Assembly (NCBI GenBank): GCA_012064385.1
Contig: QRDG01001997.1
Span: forward strand, 1 to 64,000
Origin: Puccinellia tenuiflora
Lineage: Eukaryota > Streptophyta > Magnoliopsida > Poales > Poaceae
Length of the DNA stretch: 64,000 nucleotides
Direction of reading: 5' to 3'
A model generated the notes under the pieces. It saw nothing but the letters and a program-made list of their open reading frames with translations, made no database searches and had not been told where the DNA came from. This document shows positions 21,831 through 32,799 of the stretch, one piece after another. The translations under genes were made by a program, and so were the position numbers. How positions within the stretch are numbered: the first letter of the stretch is position 1; every line of letters starts with the position of its first letter.

Positions 21831-21838
21831 TATATATA
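21831..21838 (-). promoter_or_regulatory. TATA box of the membrane-protein gene
   Basis: The minus strand reads CATATATATAGTGTACACC, 67 bases before the ATG at 21764. Confidence 0.6.
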
Positions 21839-22053
21839 TGGCAGAGACGCATGTTCCTGATACCTATTCGTCATTAATATTGTGTGTCTGCTGCTCTATA
21901 TGTCTCTCAATCCGAAACCTGTGATCTTGCACATGCATGCAATAGACCGCAAGTTGTTGCAACACGTATGATATCATATCGATGCATCATAGTCACACGT
22001 GCAATAAAGGAGGATGCAGGAAATGTTCTCTTTAAAATATAAGGGGGCAACTA

Positions 22054-22073
22054 CCCCCCCCCCCCCCCCCCCC
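22054..22073. repeat. Poly-C tract
   Basis: About 20 consecutive C bases. Length is likely unstable and uncertain in sequencing. Confidence 0.9.
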
Positions 22074-22159
22074 ACATAATTAACCTAGCGTCCCTAAATA
22101 AGAGCATGCGTTGTATATATATATATGCTATAATACACCTAAATGGAGGAGTATGATGC

Positions 22160-22810
22160 GCCGCAGTTAGAATCCTCAAAACCTCTCAGGCCTGATTCCA
22201 ATTTGACATATTGATTCTGCAGTTGGCAACTCCTGATTTTGAGCTAATATGTTGGCCCCAATATTGTTGAGCTTTCTACGGAAAATACAAGAAACCACGA
22301 CGCGCGAAGACGAAAAAGATTGGCGCTTAATCAGTTTTGAAAGCTCTACTTTTTGGCCTGCCGCCCCCCTATAAATATGGCCGGGGGAGAGACATACCGC
22401 GTGCGGGGAGCTCATAACCATCATGCCGTTGTTATATCTGGTGATTGAACGAACAGGCATGGGTAGCTGCCTTCCTGGTATTTTTTTTGCTAATATTGGT
22501 ACCGCTGCTCACAATGATCAACTATATATGGACAAATCCCGTCTTTGCATATGTATCGATTGACAATGGCTCTGGAAGTTGTCGCAAAATGAAGATAGCA
22601 CCACTAAATAGCATCAAGTGAAAGAAAAACCGCGAGATTGGCTGCCCAGCTCTCATGTGTCATCCGCATCGGCAACACCAAATATTTGTAGATCCTCTTC
22701 ATGACAGCCACACAACGCCGAGCTCGCCGTCGAAGAGCAGAAAGGAGAGGCGCTGTCAAAGTTAGCGTTAGAAAGCACGACGACGCCACCACTTGCTGAT
22801 GTGTAAGCTC
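22160..22810 (+). repeat. Module P' end joined to module G, copy 2
   Basis: A CCTATAAATATGG box near 22368-22380 is followed by GACATACCGCGTGCGGGG, also present after module P copy 1 near 19790-19800, and then directly by the module G sequence (GTTGTTATATCTGGTGATTGAA). This join suggests that P is the promoter and G the start of one ancestral transcription unit. Confidence 0.55.
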
Positions 22811-23009
22811 CTAAACAACATTATGCAAGCCGAAAAAGAAACATCAACACGGGTGAATATATGTTTGGCTGTACCGATGATTTTACAAGTAAAAAAAATT
22901 GTTCTATCCATCCGTTGCATTCATGACAACCTCGCGGGTCATGGGTGCATGCAATCAGTTCTAGTTGGAGATAGTACTATCTACCTACTATATATTCCCC
23001 TCCCTTGAT

Positions 23010-23290
23010 TTGAGGAAATAGTTACTATCTGTCGAGAATAAAAGAGAGGTAAATAACTAATTAATCGTGATTGATGCCTGGCATTTAAATAGGACATTCA
23101 TTTATTTACGGTTGGCTCCACGTCATCGATTATCATCACCGGGAAAGACATCAGAGAAGAGAGGGCCTTTCCGGAAAGAAGAAAAAATAAATAAAAACGA
23201 TGACCACGGCAACATAATTCCTAGTGCGCGGGAGATGATGGAAATATTGGCGCCCATTTTAGTCATACCCTCGTACGTCAGGGAAAAGAA
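23010..23290 (+). repeat. Promoter-like module P, copy 2 (no TATA end)
   Basis: Aligns with copies 1 and 3 from GAATAAAAG to GATGGAAATATTGGCG, but the TATA-bearing 3' end has been replaced by other sequence. Confidence 0.6.
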
Positions 23291-23764
23291 AAACAAAATG
23301 TTTCTTGTTGATCCATTGAAGTTGGCGACAGGAAAAAAATCTACCAGTTATATATATATGCGATATCTGCTAGACTCCATCTAATTTGTACATAAGAGCA
23401 TGTAGTATACTGCTAGTAGTTTGGTTAATCCCGGGCGGATTTGGCACCCACGCTAAAGAAAAGTAAAAAGAAAGGGGGACATGATGAAACCGGATTTATA
23501 GCCTACAAATCCGTCCGGGATTCGAAATTTGTTTCCATGCATGGCTCTCTAATTTTGTTTATCAATCTGGCGCAACCCATGAAGATGGAGATCAATGGGT
23601 GCCGAGAGAAGACCGTTCCCGAAATCTCTTATTCTTCCCACTTACCTACCTCAAAAAAAAAATCCTATTCCCAGATCCTCTCTAATCGCTAACTCTTCGT
23701 ATCCAAACAATCAGGTTTTATGTGCCCGCATAAATTCTTGTTGGAGATAGTAGTACTGCTAACC
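23291..23764. other. Spacer between P copies
   Basis: No gene or recognised element. Confidence 0.4.
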
Positions 23765-24125
23765 GGGAGAGTATTGGAGGAAATAGTTTCTATCTGTCAA
23801 GAATAAAACGGAAGTAAATATAATTAATTAATGGTGATTGCTGCGTGGCATTAAATAGGACATTCCTTTATTTCCGTCTGCGTCCACGTCATCGATCCGC
23901 AGCAGCAGACCATGAATCTCAGCCCTACATCGCGCTCCCATAATCATCATCGTCAGCATAAAAAAAATAGAGAAGAGAGGGCTTTTTTTTTTCCGGAAAA
24001 GCAGAAGAAAATAGAAACGATGCAGGCGGCAACGAAATTTGAAGCGCGGGGCCGGGAGAGACGAAAATATTGGCGCCCGGTTTCGAATCCTCGACTCCCT
24101 TGACGGACTGCCTATAAATACGAGC
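23765..24125 (+). repeat. Promoter-like module P, copy 3
   Basis: Closest to copy 1. Ends in CCTATAAATACGA (TATAAATA at 24113-24120), placed for transcription into the exon at 24195. Confidence 0.65.
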
Positions 24126-24194
24126 AGCGGTGTGACTTTGATCTTTGGCGTGGCGGCCGCGGACGGCGCCGACGTCGTCTCTCCCTCCTCTGAG

Positions 24195-24241
24195 ATGGGT
24201 CGGCGGCCAGCGAAGATCGTGGATTTGATCTCCAGATCGAG
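24195..24241 (+). CDS. Possible first exon of an unknown gene (partial)
   Basis: ATG 75 bases after the TATA box gives MGRRPAKIVDLISRSR and runs to a good donor, GAG|GTAATT. No downstream exon could be matched, so this may be an orphan exon or chance. Confidence 0.3.
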
Positions 24242-24609
24242 GTAATTAATCCATCCATCCATCCTGACGACATGCATGTAGCTGATCTAGATAAGTAATT
24301 TTATCAAATTAAACGGTTTCACCCTCGCGTCCTCTCTCCCCCAACCCTAGCAGGAGCACGGCGGCGGTGGCGGTCGACGCAGCCAAAGAGGAGGCAGGGG
24401 AGGAGTCCGTGCGCGGGGAGAGCGGCAGCGGACGGCGGCAGCAATCGGCAGCGCAACGGTGGCGGCAGCGGACGACGGCTCTGGCGGTGGCAGCAGACGA
24501 CGGCTCCGGCAACATCCCCAACCTGCCATCCTCTCCTCCGTCCTGGAGGAGCTCGTGGCATAGTTAGCTCGCCGAGCCACCACATCCTCCCCGCGTTCCT
24601 GCAAGCCAC

Positions 24610-24870
24610 CACCGCCATCTGGCTCTCTGCAGCCGCCGTGGCCTCGAGCCGCGCCGAGGAGGAGGAGGTGGCGTGGGTGGCGGCGGGCGGGGAGGGAGAG
24701 ACAACGGTGGCGGAGGTGGTGGTGGCGATGGAGAGGGAGGTGGAGGCGGGGGAGGTGGTGAGGCCGCCATGGTGCCAGACACCGGCGAGGTAGGAGAGTG
24801 AGCAGAGGATGGCGACGGCCGCGAGCGGGAGCCATGGCGGCGCGCGGAGGATGGATTTCGTGGATGCCAA
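24610..24870 (-). pseudogene. N-terminus of a QUA-type pectin methyltransferase (PMT), truncated
   Basis: The minus-strand frame from 24870 starts MASTKSILRAPPWLPLAAVA and continues ILCSLSYLAGVWHHGG, the signal-anchor and luminal start seen in plant Golgi methyltransferases of the PMT/QUA2 family (Methyltransf_29). After about 85 residues the similarity ends and the frame becomes low-complexity Pro/Arg. The family is about 600 residues, so nearly all of the enzyme is missing. The identification rests on the short N-terminus only. Confidence 0.5.
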
Positions 24871-25015
24871 AAGGTTCGTGTACGATATTTGTACGATACT
24901 GTGATTTCACGTTGGTTGTTCAGCTAACGATTTGATCCAAAGGTGATTAGCTGTGTCGTACATGCATCAGATGGAAAAGTGTCGGATGTGTAGCACTGCT
25001 GTCACGCCCCGAGAC

Positions 25016-26037
25016 CGGGCCTGGGAGAATGACAGCCGCCGCGCGCCTATAGACCGGAGCCTATACACACGCAAGGCGTAGGAAAGCAGGATAAAGCAGC
25101 ACGGTGGATCTCAGGCAGCTCATTTACTGATTTTACAAGATTATTACATTTACATCAATAGATAAATTCTCTACACGTTCCCATATCCCGCTGGTCCAGC
25201 CTACTCCTCGGATGATGACATCTTCCACTGCGCACTCTGATTACATAAAAAACATAGTGGAGGCAAGGGTGAGTACAACGAGTACTCAGCAAGTAAATAC
25301 TTTACTATGCAACGGAAGAACAAAGCAGGATTAAATACAGTGAAAAAAGGTTTAACTGTATTTAAAGAATTAAGAAGGATATCAACGGAAGTGATAAACA
25401 AAATATCAGGGAAGCTGGACTTAGAGGGATAAATCATTCACCGAGAAGGATAGAGTTAAGGATGGTGAACGACCGTGTATCGGTATCACACATGACAGCA
25501 AGGTTCCCTACCCGGGACTCACAGGGGTGAATATTCACGCTTTTACACTCTTAAGAGGGGTACTCCGACGTCAACAGCCTCGACTAGAACCACACAGGCT
25601 CCAAAACGAGCAGAGCCCTTTTACCCGCTCAGACACCGGACACCTTGACCTACTCGATGTCGGTCGCTCCTACGGATCCATCACCGACACTTTCCATTCA
25701 AGGGCCGCCCCTCGCGGAGAGCTCAGACTGTCCCATACCAGAACCGTGACCGGTACAATACGTTTGCCGTCGTGACACCAATACAGAAAAATAGGATCAA
25801 GATGGACATATATATCAATGATATAATTGCTGGAATGCTCAGCCAATAAGATGTGCTCATGCCTCCACAGGAGCCTCTCGTAGATCATGCCGATTCCATC
25901 AAGATTGAGAGAACACCGTGTCTCTCCAATACCACAAATGATCAAATAGTAAGATCAATACGAATATAGTGCATGTAGCGGTACATGCACATCAACGAAA
26001 CAACGAGATAATTAAGGGTGGCGAAGATACCACTGCA
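25016..26037. other. Repetitive, probably retrotransposon-derived DNA
   Basis: Starts near TGTCACGCCCCGAGACCGGG and includes GGGTGAGTACAACGAGTACT, sequence types I know as widespread in grass genomes. No domain or LTR pair is visible, so the class stays open. Confidence 0.4.
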
Positions 26038-26510
26038 CAAGTAAAAAGGGCTTAGTAGAGCATCCACTTGCAAGGATAAAGGATTTAGTAGAGTAGCTAC
26101 TTGCAAAATCAAGGGAATTAGGAAAGCATCCACTTGCAAGGATAAAGGATTTAGTAGAGTAGCTACTTGCAATAGGGATTAGTAGAGTATCCACTTGCAA
26201 GGATAAAGGATTTAGTATAGTAGCTACTTGCAATAGGGATTAGTAGAGTATCCACTTGCAAGGATAAAGGATTTAGTAGAGTAGCTACTTGCAAAATCAA
26301 GGGAATTAGGAAAGCATCCACTTGCAAAAAGGACTAGTAAAGCATCCACTTGCAAGGATAAAGGATTTAGTAGAGTAGCTACTTGCAAAATCAAGGGAAT
26401 TAGGAAAGCATCCACTTGCAAAAAGGACTAGTAAAGCATCCACTTGGAAGGATAAAGGATTTAGTAGAGTAGCTACTTGCAATAGGGATTAGTAGAGTAT
26501 CCATTTGCCT
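26038..26510. repeat. Minisatellite of composite units
   Basis: Tandem units combine GCATCCACTTGCAAGGATAA, AGGATTTAGTAGAGTAGCTA, CTTGCAAAATCAAGGGAATT and CTTGCAATAGGGATTAGTAG in a higher-order order. The minus strand reads through without stops as a repetitive peptide, which I attribute to the repeat length. Confidence 0.85.
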
Positions 26511-27340
26511 CAATTATCTGTCGTAGCTATCAGCTATATGCATACGAACTCATACATGATACGCCGATACCATAGATGAAGAATACCACTCTCCGCCTAT
26601 TTAAGTGATAACAGATCGCCTACTTTGATATGATGGTTCAGCAGCATCTTCTGCTATGTCCATCTCCTCCAACACAGGGACGCATGGCCTTCGCCAGCCA
26701 TTCTCTCACTACTCGCTTCTCTCGGTTTGTTTGACTCTGATCGATGGTGTTATGCGCGTGGTTGTGCGGCGGATATTACCTGTTTGCATGACTTACTCGT
26801 TCTTAAGTTGTCCTCCCCAATTGCCACGTCCTTCTTCTTTTTGGAGCAGTCCCATGTATTTTTTCATGTGGCAGGATGGGATGGGCCCATGAAGACTGAT
26901 AATTCAACCAGGTCTACGGAACAATAAATTTGATACATATATACAAACTTAAACTGGAAGCCATCATTAACTTGATGTCCTATAGGACACTTGCTTGATT
27001 ATTCATTTGCAAGAAAGAAGCCGGATGTGTGCTTGCTTATTGGGTGGACAATTTACAGCAAATCGCGCAAGTTAGTCCAGAGCAAAGCACGTTAGTAAGC
27101 ATGCGGCTCTGCTGGTAGTTGGAGGCTTGCGTATTATATCACCGGCCGGCAGCGAGGGAAATCGATCGATCGGCCGGAAAGAGAGTTTAGGCAACCGCGA
27201 GGTAGTTAGGCAGCAGCGAGGAGTCTGGCCTAATTTCACAGAACAGATCGTGGCCGGCCATGGCTAGTCAACTCCTACGGTGTGGGGCCCATCAAGGAAA
27301 GTTCGACGAAATTTCAATCCGATGATGATGCTTCACCACC
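26511..27340. other. Spacer upstream of the kinase gene
   Basis: No gene or clear element. The last part presumably holds the kinase promoter. Confidence 0.4.
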
Positions 27341-27352
27341 CTCTATTTAAGA

Positions 27353-27360
27353 TATATAAG
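27353..27360 (+). promoter_or_regulatory. TATA box of the kinase gene
   Basis: TATATAAG (with TATTTAAG just before). A leader exon then ends at 27420 with donor GTAAGT, and a leader intron (27421-27872) ends in ACAG before the start codon exon. Confidence 0.55.
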
Positions 27361-27886
27361 AGCTGCTGGATGGGATCCTCCTCCTCGCCCAACCACTCCC
27401 TCCCGGTCGTTGACTCCATTGTAAGTTCATCTGCCGCTGCTCTTGCTTTCTAGTTCCTTTACTTTTAGTCTGCCACTAATTTTGCCATGGAATTTAGCTG
27501 CTCTTTCGTGTCTTGTAGTAATTTGGAAATACCTAGTAGATTATATTAACAGGTTCCATGTTAAAAACAAAAAAGACTGGTAGCTAGTTGTTCTACACCG
27601 GAAATTTGTTGGTAAATCCAACCGAGTGGCGAAGGGGGATTCTTGCTTATGATGTGGTGAGGTTTCCTGACCGGTTATTTGATGGCCAGTGCAAAAAAAC
27701 AGTATCCATGATATTGTTAGTTAGTAGTAATCAGGAGCTAGCCAAGCGCACCGGTCGTATGTAATTCTGTAATATTAGACTTTCACTGATTTATTTATGG
27801 CCACAACCCTTGTTGGCGATAATTACATCTAGGATATAGTATATTTTCTTACTGAAGGCTCTCCTGAAACAGAATAAAGACATCCA

Positions 27887-29475
27887 ATGGAGCACTTATC
27901 GGAGAAATTGTCCTCTTCGGATCCACCGTTTATCAAAATGGATTTGTTAAAAACAATCACACAGGATTTTTCGCCGGAGATGAAAATTGGTAGTGGTGGC
28001 TTTGGAGAAGTTTACAAGGTATGATGTTTGTTCTAGAACTAATAATCATATTTTGTTTTCTGTAATTACCCGATGGATACTGGTACATCAAGCAACCAAC
28101 CAAGCCTTGATCAATATGAACAGGGAGTGTTTGATGGGGAGGAAATTGCTGTGAAGCGGCTCTTTTCCGTCCCTGGACTTAATGATGAGGCATTTGAGAA
28201 TGAATTCAGAAACCTTAAGAAGGTTAGGCATAAAAATGTCATACGGATGATTGGTTACTGTTATGAGATATCACATAGACATGCCGAATACCAAGGGAAA
28301 ATTATCTTTCATCAAGAAATTGACCGAGCTTTCTGCTTTGAATTTATGAAGGGAGGAAGCCTTGCCAAGCATATTTCTGGTATGATGGCGATCTACCTTA
28401 GTTCTGTTTTATTACCTCTGTTCCAAATTATAAAAACTTTTTGGTAGGCTAAAACAGCCTACCAAAACATTTCATATTTACCGAGGTAGTACCATTAAGC
28501 TTGCAATAGAAAAAACATGATTAGGGCCATGTTGTGTCTATAACATAATTTTTTTCTCCAGCCAAGTCGTGCATACATGATTGGCCGACAACGTACAAAA
28601 TAATCAGTGGGATTTGCGAGGGCATACACTACCTTCACAAAGGACAAGCAAAGGCGATTTATCATCTCAACCTAAATCCGGAGAATGTATTGTTGGATCA
28701 GGAATTGGTGCCTAAAATAGGAGGTTTTGGTTTGTCTGTGCCCTTTGGTACTTCAGATACCCACGAAATGAGCACTTTGAAAGGAACAATGTAAGTTGGC
28801 TCATGTGCGGTTAGCCCTCTGTTCGGTTTATAAATCTTTTAGTGAGCATACATGTTGTCATGCAGTGGGTTCATGCCACAAGAATACATACACAATCGCA
28901 AGGTGTCACCAAAGAATGATGTCTTCAGTCTTGGAGTCATAATTTTCCACATGATGGCGGGGGCGAAGGGCTTTGGCGATTATTGGGACGCGCGTCATCA
29001 TCCAAAATTTTCTCCAAAAATTGAACAACACTATATTGAGAGTGTAAGAGTTTTTTTTTGTTTTGTTTTAAGGGATTGTTGTGCCTTACCCCTCCCTACC
29101 TCGATGCAAGTGGTAGATACACAACATATATTGAATGTATGTTGATAGGTACAAGAATACTGGAAGACAAAGATGCAGGCATCCGAAGGTTATACATGGG
29201 ATGGAACAGACGTGTTAGGAGTAACAAAATGTATTGAAATGGCAATGCATTGTGTGGAGGATGACCGAGACAAAAGACCTTCGATAACGGAAATTATTGG
29301 CGAGCTCAACGAACTAGATTCTAAGATCGGGGAGATGTTAAAGGAGGATGCCGGCGAACGGGGACTTGAGGAGGCTGGATGCGGTGGTGGCGGCGGTGCA
29401 GGGGGCGGCGCGGCAGCGCGATGGAGCAAGAGGAACGAGTGGACGGGAGAAATCCAAGGAGAAGATAAGTTCTGA
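27887..29475 (+). CDS. Receptor-like cytoplasmic kinase, probable pseudokinase
   Basis: Five exons join in phase: 27887-28018, 28124-28379, 28562-28790, 28866-29043 and 29149-29475, giving 373 residues. Exon 1 ends with the Gly-loop KIGSGGFGEVYK. Exon 2 has EEIAVKRL (ATP-binding Lys) and HKNVIRMIGYCYE. Exon 3 carries the catalytic region, which reads HLNLNPENVLL where kinases have H(R/L)DLKPxN, and GGFGLS instead of DFG. Exon 4 has GFMPQEYI and DVFSLGVI, exon 5 DRDKRPSITEI. It resembles grass non-RD receptor kinases with a truncated extracellular part: no signal peptide or transmembrane helix is present. The tail is Gly/Ala-rich. Loss of both catalytic Asp residues argues against phosphotransfer. 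A scaffold or decoy role is possible but unproven. Confidence 0.8.
28413..28488. mobile_element. Small hairpin MITE relic in kinase intron 2
   Basis: TACCTCTGTT and TACCGAGGTA form inverted ends. Inside, TTTTGGTAGGCT (28439-28450) and AGCCTACCAAAA (28455-28466) are perfect inverted 12-mers. The ends resemble the Stowaway CTCCCTCCGTTC terminus in decayed form. Confidence 0.5.
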
Positions 29476-29499
29476 GTGGTCCCCACATCATGTGGGTTC

Positions 29500-29920
29500 G
29501 TATATAAAAGTGCAACCATCCCTTCTCTAAAAGATACTCAGAGATAGTGAATTCCAGTTCTAACAAGAACTTGTGGCAAAATGCAAGATTTAATTTTTCC
29601 AAATTTGGTAACAAATTGAAATTTCAAACTTAGCTGTGATTTCCCTCCATAAAGGAGGTTAATATATCAGACTATAGGGAGCAGCTGAATAAAGCGGTGT
29701 TGGATCTTGGTACATGGCAATGATGTGCCATAGTTTACATGAACAACACAATTTCAATACATGGATTCAAATTTTGTAAATATTACAATACAATATTTTC
29801 ATCTAAATATCATCATTATTTCAACAAATATTCGTGAATTTGCTTTAAATCATTACATAACTAGCGAATTATATATAGTGTAATCTATTTTGCATTTCTG
29901 GAGGGGTGTCATGGAACCCC
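29500..29920. other. 3' flank of the kinase gene
   Basis: AT-rich. It probably includes the 3' untranslated region. No other gene. Confidence 0.4.
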
Positions 29921-30048
29921 TCATGGTCCGTTCCTAAATATAAGATGTTGTAGCTATTTGCATGCGGATTTCATATGGATGTATCTAGACGTAATTGGTG
30001 TATAGATTTACGCATTATAACATCTTATATTTAGAAATGGAGGAAGTA
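29921..30048. mobile_element. Stowaway-like (Tc1/mariner) MITE
   Basis: Left end TCCGTTCCTAAATATAAGAT, right end ATCTTATATTTAGAAATGGA followed by GGAAGTA. This is the typical Triticeae Stowaway terminus, with some decay at the outer bases. Confidence 0.75.
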
Positions 30049-30586
30049 GTTTTTAGGAAATCAACCCCACCACTTGTGTCATGATCGTCCTTACCACTAG
30101 TGGAAAACACCCCTTTAGTCCCGGTTGGTTTGGGCCATTAGTCCCGGTTCCCGCCAATCGGGACTAATGCTAGTCCCGGTTGGACACGAACCGGGACTAA
30201 AGGTCCCTCCACGTGGGCGCACTTGGGCGCTGGGGTTGGAGGAAGGGTCCTATTTTTTCGATTTTTTTTAAATTTTTTCGAATTTCTTTTTTTGAATTTT
30301 TTCGATATTTCGAATTTTTAAATTATTTGTCAGTTTAATCTCGAATCACCCCTAATCTCACCGCACCGTGCACTGCTCCACCATCCTCACACTGATCCAC
30401 CCATCCTCAAACTTCCCGACCGGTCACCCATCCTCACACTGCTCAAACTTCCCGACCGGTCACCCATCCTCACACTGCTCCACCCCCAGCACGCTTAACT
30501 TTTGAGTTCCTTCCCAACTAGCTTCCAATATTGCATTGAGTACATCTTGACAATATTATACTATCAATCATATTATCCCATACAAT

Positions 30587-31060
30587 TTGATGGCACATGA
30601 TATTATTTTTGAATTCCAAACCTATATTAACATAAAAAACAATGATTAATTAATACTAATCTTTATGCAGAAATCAATTATTAATTCCAAAAAAAATAAA
30701 AAATAAAAATAATTAATTCCAAAAAAATAAAAAATAAAATAATTTGAATTTCCGACAAAAACTTAAATATTCCTGCATGATGGCACATGATATTATTTTT
30801 TGAATTCCAAACCTATATTAACATAAACAACAATGATTAATTAATACTAATCTTTATGTAGAAATCAATTATTAATTCCAAAAAATTAAAAAATTAAAAT
30901 AATTTGAATTTCCGGTAAAAACTTAAATATTACTACACGATGGCACATGATATTATTTTTTGAATTCCAAACCTATATTAACATAAACAACAATGATTAA
31001 TTAATACTAATCTTTATGCAGAAATCAATTATTAATTCCAAAAAAAATTAAAATTAAAAT
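30587..31060. repeat. Three tandem copies inside the non-autonomous CACTA
   Basis: Three units containing GATGGCACATGATATTATTT and TTAATACTAATCTTTATG(C/T)AG begin near 30587, 30779 and 30939. Unit lengths differ by A-rich indels. Confidence 0.8.
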
Positions 31061-31232
31061 AATTTGGAATTTTTCTGCTTAAATCTTCCTGCTTTCATAG
31101 TTCCCTTTGGAATTTTCAAAATTCAAACTTTTTTATTTTCCCAAAAAGTAGGTTGCGTGAGGTATAGGCACGTCAAAGGATTTTAAAATTTGAAGTTTTT
31201 ATCATTTACGTTTATTCGTTTTGGACGTTTTT

Positions 31233-31277
31233 TCCACGCGGGGGGGGGGGGGGGTGGGGGGGGGGGTGGGGGGGTGG
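31233..31277. repeat. G-rich tract
   Basis: Runs of G broken by single T bases. A plus-strand G-quadruplex could form here. Length is uncertain. Confidence 0.8.
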
Positions 31278-31567
31278 TAGGCATGAGAGGAAAATCTTTA
31301 GTCCAGGTTGGCGTCTCAAACCGGGACTAAAGATGGACTCTTTAGTCCCGGTTTGTGCCCCGAACCGGGACTAAAGGTGCTCACCCCTTTAGTCCCGGTT
31401 CCAGCCACGAACCGGGACTAATACCCCCATCCGAACCGGGACCAATGTCTCACGAGGCCCTGTCAGCTCGAACCGGGACCAATGCCTGGCATTGGTCCCG
31501 GTTTTTCCCAGAACCGGGACTAATGGCTTTGGGATCCTTCCGAAAGACCCTTTTTCTACTAGTGTAC

Positions 31568-32720
31568 CAAGTTGGAAACCATCTCATCATCCAGTTTCCT
31601 ATTGCTACCTAATGAACGTGTAGAGGCAATCTTCGTTCGCTCATATGGTGATCTGGAACTTAAACCTTCACCTTGTTTCTGGGGCCAAGGAAACCCTAGT
31701 TGTACCTTTTTTCTGAAAACATGGGTGCTCGGTCTGTAGTAACCTCATCAGTGTCCTGAATCACTTTAATTGGCTTGAATACTTTTAGAGGTGTAAACAC
31801 TAACCCTTACTTCTCATCTAATACCATCACCGTACACTGCTGCTGCAATGTAGGCTACTCTGGGATTTCGAATTCATCCACACATGTGATTCACGATAAA
31901 AACGGGTTCGATTCGAATTTAGGAAAGTGAACAAAGGAAGAAAATGGGGACACCCAAGTCGTTCAGCCATGATCCAACCGGATAAATTTTACAACCCTTG
32001 AGGTATTAAATGTATGGATTGGGCTTCACCCAGGTCTGGCTGGGGAACCGTGCATTGGGCTTGACGGGCCTCTAGGGTCTTTCTTTGAATCCACTGCCCC
32101 CACGCTTGTCATGGTTTCGTCACGGCAATAGCCATTGGGGGTGGCTTACGAAGCGTGGAGTTTAGCGGGCATGCAGGTAATGTTGCGGGATGCCTAGTTG
32201 GGTAGACCCACAAAGCGAGGCGATCAACCAGACCAACATAATCCATGGCCAGGCCGGCTCACGGCCGCACCAATCTTTGGGTTTACACGTACTAGGATGG
32301 ACCGACTCAAGACCATGACGACTCGAAGGAGTCCAAATACAATATGGCGGCCAACTTGTCGAGCAAAGAGAAAGACTTCGTAGACTCCAAGTAGGACACC
32401 GACTCCTGGACGAACCCAGGAGTAACCTTGTAACCCCTGGGGCTGCCGTGTATATAAGGATGGATCCATGTCCTCTCAAACCTAAGTTCAAAGCAATCTA
32501 GATCGATAGTTCTCTAGCGATAGCGGTATCGACTCGTCAAGAGCAGCGCAACCTTGTAATCGAGACTTCGAGATCAATATCAATCAAGAAGTAGGTCTTT
32601 ACCTCCACCGTGAGGGGCCGAACCTGGGTACATCGCGTGTACCAATCTCGACCCGGATGACTCCTACCTCCATCCTATTTTCCACTAACTCTATGATTAC
32701 GTGTCACCCTTCACCACAAC
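31568..32720 (+). mobile_element. LTR-like retrotransposon remnant
   Basis: The 31960-32700 part has the look of a grass Gypsy LTR: a TATATAAGGA box at 32451-32460 after a GC-rich stretch, a leader with CTCAAACCTAAGTTC, and a trailer with GTGTACCAATCTCGACCCGG. No coding region or second LTR is visible. Confidence 0.45.
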
Positions 32721-32799
32721 ACTAGCCTTGCCAACATTTTGTGCCTTACCTCTGGGATTTCTCGGTTGCAGTTTTGTCGCGGTTTTGTCTTAACGAGTG

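Larger units (their letters stand above)
30095..31564. mobile_element. Non-autonomous CACTA element, complete
   Basis: Starts CACTAGTGGAAAACACCC, ends TTTTTCTACTAGTG, and is flanked by the direct triplet TAC on both sides (30092-30094 and 31565-31567). Subterminal TTTAGTCCCGGTT and AACCGGGACTAAAGG repeats sit at both ends. The 1470-bp element has no transposase and must be mobilised in trans. Confidence 0.85.

Noticed and set aside
25942..26421. Leu-rich repeat-like minus-strand frames
   Set aside because: Product of the minisatellite; no leucine-rich-repeat consensus.
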